DNA of 64,000 nucleotides from an uncultured Alphaproteobacteria bacterium (GTDB lineage Bacteria > Pseudomonadota > Alphaproteobacteria > Micropepsales > Micropepsaceae): the NCBI GenBank assembly GCA_902826695.1, contig CADEFU010000001.1:398134-462133 (forward strand), given 5' to 3'. Position 1 is the first letter of the stretch. The number at the start of each line of letters is the position of its first letter. Of the stretch, positions 63,391 through 64,000 are shown in pieces. Below the pieces are notes generated by a model, which saw nothing but the letters and a program-made list of their open reading frames with translations, did no database searches and was not told the DNA's origin. The position numbers were made by a program, and so were the translations under genes.

Positions 63391-64000
63391 CTAGACAAAC
63401 GTAAAGTCGTCCGCCCCCATGCTGGCCAGCGTGGTGTTGGCGAGGACGATGTCCGTTGTCGCGAAGTCGATCAGCACGTCGGCGCCGACTTGAGTCATGA
63501 CGGCTTGGACGCCCGCGAAATCGGTGATGCCCGAGATCGAGAGTTGGATGACATCGTCGCCGAAATCGTCGAAGTCGAAAATCGTGTCGATGCCGCCATT
63601 CTCGGCGAAGACGAACGTGTCGTTGTCGTTGCCGCCGTAGAGTTGGTCGTTTCCGCCCCGGCCGGCGAGGATATCGATGCCCGCTTGGCCATAGAGGCGG
63701 TTCGCGTTTGCGTCGCCGGAGATTTGGTCGTTGAGGCCGGAACCCGACACACCTTCGATGCCCGAGTATGTATCGCCGGCGGCATCGCCGCCAGTGAACG
63801 TGAACGCTGCCATATCGACCGTCACCGCCGCGAGCGATGAGCCATAGGCCACGACGTCGTTCGTACCTGCGCCCCCGAAGATCTGGTCGCCGCCCGCGCC
63901 GCCATCGAGCCAATCGTCGCCGTTGCCGCCGTCGATGACGTCGTCGCCGCCGCGGCCTTGGATGAAGTCGTTGCCGCCTTGGCCGAACAACCGGTTGGCG
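63391..64000 (-). CDS. RTX calcium-repeat protein, C-terminal part (runs off the right edge)
   Basis: On the minus strand an open frame enters at base 64000 in the middle of calcium-binding nonapeptides (ANRLFGQGGNDFIQGRGGDDVIDGGNGDDWLDGG), so the start lies outside. Within the window there are about 200 residues: two blocks of GGXGXDXUX repeats, the spacer DTYSGIEGVSGSGLNDQISGD, and a non-repetitive C-terminus with GGIDTIFDFDDFGDDVIQLSISG, ending DFTFV. That tail (FDF..GDD.I.L) is the common C-terminal signal region of type I-secreted RTX proteins. It is related in design to, but distinct from, the RTX protein at 3638-5428. Confidence 0.88.
   Translation of the reverse strand, partial: ANRLFGQGGNDFIQGRGGDDVIDGGNGDDWLDGGAGGDQIFGGAGTNDVVAYGSSLAAVTVDMAAFTFTGGDAAGDTYSGIEGVSGSGLNDQISGDANANRLYGQAGIDILAGRGGNDQLYGGNDNDTFVFAENGGIDTIFDFDDFGDDVIQLSISGITDFAGVQAVMTQVGADVLIDFATTDIVLANTTLASMGADDFTFV

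Overview
The window is a gene-dense piece of a high-GC chromosome. It reads as an alphaproteobacterium: class II DAHP synthase, an Atm1-type exporter beside stand-alone cytochromes, a GnnA/GnnB pair for diamino-sugar lipid A, and autotransporters and RTX proteins in one stretch. The order cannot be fixed from sequence alone. There is no prophage, integrase, transposase or CRISPR array. Two tRNA genes (Val-CAC at 6411-6485, minus; Gln-CTG at 63311-63384, plus) are present.

Layout. 1-3373 (minus): a NarL/LuxR-type response regulator followed by two tandem sensor kinases of the same architecture, the second cut by the window edge. 3638-5428: an RTX (calcium-repeat) protein; a near-identical CCCA-yrAACA-TGGG motif lies upstream of both the regulator and this gene. 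5576-14506: housekeeping genes (TerC-family protein, tRNA-Val, gph, glmU-glmS with a small membrane protein, a PAQR/hemolysin III protein, rpiA, class II DAHP synthase). 14582-19650: a small anchored unknown, an autotransporter, and two related NADP-dependent oxidoreductases around a small unknown. 19851-29794: a probable gnnA-gnnB pair, nadE, gltX, cysS, a palindromic intergenic element, citramalate synthase, and a sphingosine-phosphate-lyase-like PLP enzyme. 29869-36174: RarD transporter, LOG-family hydrolase, two cytochromes c, a LysM protein and an Atm1-like ABC exporter. 36178-43677: a copper/metal block (CsoR repressor, palindromic operator, YHS-containing P1B ATPase, DUF411 protein, RND pump and its adaptor). 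44154-48776: a FecR-domain protein coupled to a 1334-residue autotransporter.

The most unusual part is 48978-59673. A membrane-anchored protein with a Shedu/DUF4263-like ELK nuclease-type domain and a GNAT acetyltransferase precede a compact plus-strand operon. The operon holds a CqsA-like alpha-oxoamine synthase (CAI-1/LAI-1-type alpha-hydroxyketone autoinducer synthase family); a 1207-residue protein that fuses an MMPL/RND exporter to a second, closely related CqsA-like synthase; a LolA-like periplasmic carrier; an outer-membrane beta-barrel; and a CqsS-like hybrid sensor kinase. The kinase reading frame is broken by a single-base shift near 58178-58181. I read this as an alpha-hydroxyketone-type signalling or export locus in which synthesis and transport are physically joined. 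The family calls rest on motifs recognised by eye; the coupled-export idea is inference.

The right end (59670-64000) holds an ECF sigma/anti-sigma pair with a candidate autoregulated promoter, a divergent subtilase with a 27-bp coding minisatellite, an unknown membrane protein, tRNA-Gln, and a second RTX protein that runs off the window.
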